Assembly: GCA_017307755.1 (NCBI GenBank)
Contig: JAFKGQ010000011.1
Span: 1 to 64,000, forward strand
DNA from: Chitinophagaceae bacterium
GTDB lineage: Bacteria; Bacteroidota; Bacteroidia; Chitinophagales; Chitinophagaceae
DNA length: 64,000 nucleotides
Reading direction: 5' to 3'
Shown here piece after piece: positions 60,942-64,000 of this stretch. Below the pieces are notes generated by a model. It was not told where the DNA came from and did not search any database. It was given only the letters and a program-made list of their open reading frames with translations. Numbering within the stretch: the stretch's first letter is position 1; each line of letters begins with the position of its first letter. The translations under genes and the position numbers were made by a program.

Positions 60942-61532
60942 ATGTTTGACCTGCTTTATAAGAAGATCACTGAAAAAATCACGCTGACAGAAGATGAGTT
61001 TGAGCTATGTAAACCCCTGTTCTCGCAACGAAAGCTCCGCAAACGACAATTCATCCTGCAGGAAGGTGATGTGTCCAGGTACAACATCTTTGTGGGTAAA
61101 GGCCTGTTACGTTCATATACCATCGATGAAAAAGGCGGCGAACATATCCTTCAATTCGCTTTCGAAGGCTGGTGGACAGCCGACCTCTATAGCTTTTTTA
61201 CAGACGAACCCTCTCTTTTTAACATCGAAGCCCTGGAAGATAGCGAACTGCTGATGATCACCCGCCCTTCATGGGAATCCCTTCTAAACAAGCTTCCCGC
61301 CATCGAACGATACTTCCGCATCCTCATCCAGAACAGCCTTATCGCTACCCAGCGGCGGCTGATAGGCTCACTCAGCGAAACAGCCGAACAGAAATACCTC
61401 AAATTCGTAAAAGCCTATCCGGAAAGCATCCAGCGCGTCCCTCAGCACATGATCGCCTCTTATCTCGGTATCACCCGCGAAACACTTAGCCGCCTGCGAA
61501 GGGATATCGCTTCGGGGAAATCATTCCCCTAA
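60942..61532 (+). CDS. Crp/Fnr-family transcriptional regulator
   Basis: The 196-residue protein has an N-terminal cyclic-nucleotide-binding-like beta roll (RKRQFILQEGDVSRYNIFVGKGLLRSYTIDEKGGEHILQFAFEGWW), a dimer helix and a C-terminal HTH (VPQHMIASYLGITRETLSRLRRDI). The cAMP-binding RxS phosphate motif is not conserved, so the ligand is unknown; there are no Fnr-type Cys clusters. It is divergent from RidA and 136 bp upstream of the YceI operon, which carries a Crp/Fnr-type dyad in its promoter region. Confidence 0.93.
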   Translation: MFDLLYKKITEKITLTEDEFELCKPLFSQRKLRKRQFILQEGDVSRYNIFVGKGLLRSYTIDEKGGEHILQFAFEGWWTADLYSFFTDEPSLFNIEALEDSELLMITRPSWESLLNKLPAIERYFRILIQNSLIATQRRLIGSLSETAEQKYLKFVKAYPESIQRVPQHMIASYLGITRETLSRLRRDIASGKSFP

Positions 61533-61567
61533 AGCCTGCACGCCAATTCTTATGCCCGGCGTAAAAA

Positions 61568-61583
61568 TGTGACCTAGATCAAC
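61568..61583. promoter_or_regulatory. Crp/Fnr-type dyad upstream of YceI
   Basis: TGTGACCTAGATCAAC contains TGAC-CTAG-ATCA-like two-fold symmetry: TGTGA half-site as in CRP boxes and ATCAA half-site as in FNR boxes, around central CTAG. Its centre is about 65 bp upstream of the start predicted from the -7 box, a class I activator position. The adjacent Crp/Fnr protein is the natural candidate to bind. Confidence 0.5.
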
Positions 61584-61628
61584 GCCATTACTTACCATAC
61601 ATCAATGGAGCTCCCCCCTCCGGCATCG

Positions 61629-61636
61629 TAGTTTTG
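61629..61636 (+). promoter_or_regulatory. -7 element of the YceI operon
   Basis: TAGTTTTG is a perfect TAnnTTTG match 31 bp before the ATG at 61668. No -33 TTTG is seen, in keeping with activator dependence. Confidence 0.55.
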
Positions 61637-61667
61637 TCTTATCAAATCACACAAAAAATTAACTACC

Positions 61668-62201
61668 ATGTCAAACGTTAAATGGTCAATTGACCCCAGC
61701 CACTCAGAAGTAACCTTCAAGGTAAAACACCTTATGATCAGCACCGTTACCGGTCATTTTAATAAATTCAACCTGGATGTTATCACAAATGGGGAAGATT
61801 TTAACACCGCCTCGGAGATCCTGTTCACCGCAGACATCGACTCTATCAATACCAACAGCGATCAACGGGACGCACACCTCAAATCTGAAGATTTCTTCCA
61901 TGCCGCAAAACACGCTCAGCTCGAATTCGCAGGCACTAAATATGAAGCAAAAGGCGATGAAGCCAAACTGCACGGCAATCTCACTATTAAAGGCGTAACC
62001 AAACCGATCACCCTGAACGTAGAGTTCGGCGGCATCGTAAAAGACCCCTATGGACAGACAAAGGCCGGTTTTACCGTCACCGGTAAGATCAGCCGTAAGG
62101 AATTCGGCCTCACCTGGAATGCCGTCACAGAATCCGGCGGTGTGGTAGTGGGAGATGAGATCAAGGTCAACGCCGAAGTTCAATTAATTAAACAATCTTA
62201 A
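61668..62201 (+). CDS. YceI-family protein
   Basis: This 177-residue lipocalin-like YceI domain lacks a signal peptide, so it is probably cytosolic: WSIDPSHSEVTFKVKHLMISTVTGHF at the start, then TADIDSINTNSDQRDAHLKSEDFF and GNLTIKGVTKPITLNVEF, GFTVTGKISRKEFGL. YceI proteins bind polyisoprenoid or amphiphilic molecules. First gene of a four-gene operon with ring-cleaving dioxygenase, hydrolase and pirin genes. Confidence 0.95.
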   Translation: MSNVKWSIDPSHSEVTFKVKHLMISTVTGHFNKFNLDVITNGEDFNTASEILFTADIDSINTNSDQRDAHLKSEDFFHAAKHAQLEFAGTKYEAKGDEAKLHGNLTIKGVTKPITLNVEFGGIVKDPYGQTKAGFTVTGKISRKEFGLTWNAVTESGGVVVGDEIKVNAEVQLIKQS

Positions 62202-62240
62202 ACAAACCAAATCATTTAAACAATCCTAAACAGACCAATT
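62191..62240 (+). repeat. 22-bp imperfect direct repeat after the YceI gene
   Basis: Copies at 62191-62212 and 62219-62240 match at 19 of 22 positions. The first overlaps the YceI stop codon and the second ends 3 bp before the next ATG. A small duplication in the intercistronic spacer is the likely origin. Confidence 0.6.
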
Positions 62241-62242
62241 AT

Positions 62243-63178
62243 ATGTCAGACAGAATACTCGGACTTCACCACATTACCGCTATTGCCGCCAACGCCCGGC
62301 GCAACCAGGACTTCTATACCAGGGTCCTGGGCCAGCGGCTGGTGAAAAAGACGGTAAACTTTGACGATCCCGGCACCTATCACTTTTACTTTGGCAACGA
62401 AACAGGCGCCCCCGGTACTATCCTCACTTTCTTCCCCTGGGAAGGTATGGGAACAGGTCGCACCGGCTCAGGCATGGCCACGGCCATCGGCTATTCCGTA
62501 CCCAAGGACAGCCTGGAATTCTGGAAAGACAGATTTACAAAGACGGGTACCAGACATGACGCCATCAGCCAACGTTTTGGCGAACAATACCTCTCTTTCC
62601 AGGATCCGGACGGACTAAATATAGACCTCGTCGTCAGCAAAATCCCGGACAGCCGGGCTGCATGGACGACCCCGGACACCGGGGCGGCAGACGCGATAAA
62701 GGGCTTTCACAGCGTTACGCTTACATTGCGCAGCATCAAGCCCACCGCAACGATCCTCACCGATATTTTTGGCTATAAGTTACTGGAACAGGAAGGCAAT
62801 CGCTACCGGTATATCACAGACGCAATTGAAAATGCCGCTATCGTAGACCTGGTAGAAGCCCCTTCCGAGTCCTTTGGTTACAACGCGGCGGGGACCAACC
62901 ACCACGTGGCATTCCGGGTAAAGAACGATGAGATACTGATGGAATTCAGGGAGAAGATCGTAAAAAAAGGTTTGCACATCACCCCCAAGATCGACAGGGA
63001 TTATTTCTTCTCGCTCTATTTTAGAGAACCCGGCGGCGTGTTGTTCGAACTGGCCACCGATAATCCCGGCTTTACCAGAGACGAGACGCTGAACGAACTG
63101 GGTACGCATCTCAAACTGCCCCGGCAGTATGAGGCTGACCGCGCCCGTATCGAAGCTGTATTACCCAAACTGGACTAA
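62243..63178 (+). CDS. Ring-cleaving dioxygenase, MhqO-like (two VOC domains)
   Basis: The 311-residue protein contains two VOC domains: LGLHHITAIAANARRNQDFYTRVLGQRLVKKTVNFDDP and GFHSVTLTLRSIKPTATILTDIFGYKLL. Metal ligands fit the MhqO pattern (His in LHHIT, His in NHHVAFRV, Glu in GVLFELATD). MhqO and relatives are Fe/Mn extradiol dioxygenases that cleave hydroquinones, formed when quinones are reduced. The order YceI, dioxygenase, hydrolase, pirin recalls mhq-type detoxification operons. Confidence 0.93.
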   Translation: MSDRILGLHHITAIAANARRNQDFYTRVLGQRLVKKTVNFDDPGTYHFYFGNETGAPGTILTFFPWEGMGTGRTGSGMATAIGYSVPKDSLEFWKDRFTKTGTRHDAISQRFGEQYLSFQDPDGLNIDLVVSKIPDSRAAWTTPDTGAADAIKGFHSVTLTLRSIKPTATILTDIFGYKLLEQEGNRYRYITDAIENAAIVDLVEAPSESFGYNAAGTNHHVAFRVKNDEILMEFREKIVKKGLHITPKIDRDYFFSLYFREPGGVLFELATDNPGFTRDETLNELGTHLKLPRQYEADRARIEAVLPKLD

Positions 63179-63212
63179 ACATCCGGATGGGTGGACCCCA
63201 AAAATTATCTAT

Positions 63213-63848
63213 ATGCACACAAAAAATATCATCACCGCAGGCAAAAAACTGGAAGAAGCTGACAAAGCCCTTATCCTGATCCATGGACGGGGAGGACGGG
63301 CCGGCGACATCCTTTTTCTTGCCGACGAGCTGGCAGTAGGCAATTACGCCCTGCTGGCTCCCCAGGCCACGGGTAACACCTGGTACCCCTATTCGTTCAT
63401 GGCGCCGCCGGCACAGAATGAACCTTATCTTTCTTCAGCACTCGATACGCTCAAAGGACTGGTGGCTGACATCAATGCCGCCGGCATCCCCAACGAGCGC
63501 ATCTATCTGCTGGGCTTTTCCCAGGGCGCCTGTCTGACACTGGAATTTGTCACCCGTAATGCCACCCGTTATGGCGGTGTGGTTGCCTTCACCGGCGGCC
63601 TCATCGGAGATAAGATCTACCCCGCCAACTACAAAGGCGATTTCAACGGCACGCCTGTCTTCATCGGCACCAGCGATCCTGATCCGCACGTTCCCGTGGA
63701 AAGGGTTTACGCCACTACCAATATTTTAAAAGACATGCACGCCAGTGTGACGGAAAAGGTCTATACCATGATGGGACATACTATCTCCCAGGACGAGATC
63801 GATCAGGCAAATAACCTGATCTTTAACCCCATAACAGCGACGATATGA
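63213..63848 (+). CDS. MhqD-like phospholipase/carboxylesterase
   Basis: The 211-residue protein starts at ATG 63213, 34 bp after the dioxygenase stop; the frame continues upstream to 63129 without need. Alpha/beta hydrolase of the phospholipase/carboxylesterase group: LILIHGRGG oxyanion loop, GFSQGA (Ser103), Asp157 in SDPDPHVP, and His189 in MMGHTI. MhqD homologues work with MhqO in hydroquinone breakdown. Its stop overlaps the pirin ATG (ATGA), indicating translational coupling. Confidence 0.92.
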   Translation: MHTKNIITAGKKLEEADKALILIHGRGGRAGDILFLADELAVGNYALLAPQATGNTWYPYSFMAPPAQNEPYLSSALDTLKGLVADINAAGIPNERIYLLGFSQGACLTLEFVTRNATRYGGVVAFTGGLIGDKIYPANYKGDFNGTPVFIGTSDPDPHVPVERVYATTNILKDMHASVTEKVYTMMGHTISQDEIDQANNLIFNPITATI

Positions 63849-64000
63849 AGACTCTTTTATTCCCCGCCGCCGAAAGAGGTGTCAAAGACATCGGCTGGCT
63901 GAAAAGTAATTTCTTCTTTAGCTTTAGCGATTATGCCGATCCCTCCAAAAGCGCATTTGGCACCCTCGTTGCCTTTAATGACGACTTCCTTCAACAAGGA
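63845..64000 (+). CDS. Pirin-family protein, 5' fragment
   Basis: Open to the right edge (52 codons). MKTLLFPAAERGVKDIGWLKSNFFFSFSDYADPSKSAFGTLVAFNDDFLQQG fits the start of a cupin pirin, where the family usually reads GWLKSxHTFSF; the His is Phe here. Pirins can act as quercetin 2,3-dioxygenases or redox-sensitive proteins. It ends a likely detoxification operon. Function is inferred from the family because the catalytic His cluster lies partly beyond the window. Confidence 0.85.
   Translation, partial: MKTLLFPAAERGVKDIGWLKSNFFFSFSDYADPSKSAFGTLVAFNDDFLQQG

Overview
The window is chromosomal DNA from a Bacteroidota bacterium, most likely a Chitinophagaceae/Chitinophaga-type soil glycan degrader. 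The evidence is two SusC/SusD loci with ECF sigma/FecR control, several GH18 proteins, a C-terminal sorting (T9SS) domain on a secreted chitinase, many Cys lipoproteins, few Shine-Dalgarno sequences, and recurrent TAnnTTTG promoter elements. No rRNA, tRNA, CRISPR array, transposase or phage gene was seen. The only gaps above about 150 bp (2910-3110, 32192-32362, 36704-36907, 42108-42334) carry regulatory-looking or no recognisable sequence.

Layout. 1-2909 (minus) is the start of a nonribosomal peptide synthetase subunit (TubC-type docking, condensation and adenylation domains) running off the left edge. 3111-9823 holds a secreted esterase, a degenerate response receiver, an S10 carboxypeptidase, a translationally coupled amidase/P450 pair and a DUF2059 protein. 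9886-14230 (minus) is a LytS/LytTR two-component pair upstream of a TonB receptor and its TPR partner. 14309-15783 is a GH16 laminarinase-like lipoprotein abutting a broken GH30 remnant. 15865-17301 is an ECF41 sigma factor with a CMD/AhpD-like target gene and a matching candidate promoter.

18063-31099 (minus) is polysaccharide utilisation locus 1: DUF1080 protein, ECF sigma, FecR, SusC, SusD, an arylsulfotransferase-like lipoprotein, a TsdA-like dihaem cytochrome c lipoprotein and a large DUF6067-like glycosidase. A LacI/PurR-type palindrome lies just upstream of the sigma gene. The combination of SusCD with sulfotransferase-like and thiosulfate-dehydrogenase-like lipoproteins is the most unusual assembly here.

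31227-43903 is mixed accessory content: GNAT, VOC proteins, a GT-C-like membrane protein, a hybrid kinase with a degenerate HPt domain, an M14 peptidase, a DMT exporter, a GlxA-type AraC regulator facing a PhnB/DoxX/hemerythrin-like cluster across a palindrome-rich spacer. 43939-55028 is locus 2, for chitin or another GlcNAc glycan: FecR, SusC, SusD, an active GH18, a catalytically dead GH18 with a PKD-like domain, and a divergent sigma factor plus T9SS chitinase.

55048-64000 has a DUF1080 protein, an FG-GAP-like protein, a MacB/FtsX-type permease, an amidohydrolase/RidA pair, and a Crp/Fnr regulator followed by a YceI, ring-cleaving dioxygenase, MhqD-like hydrolase and pirin operon that looks like a quinone/aromatic detoxification unit. 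Two regulatory regions there (helically phased TTGCAA sites, and a Crp/Fnr-type dyad) suggest how it is controlled.
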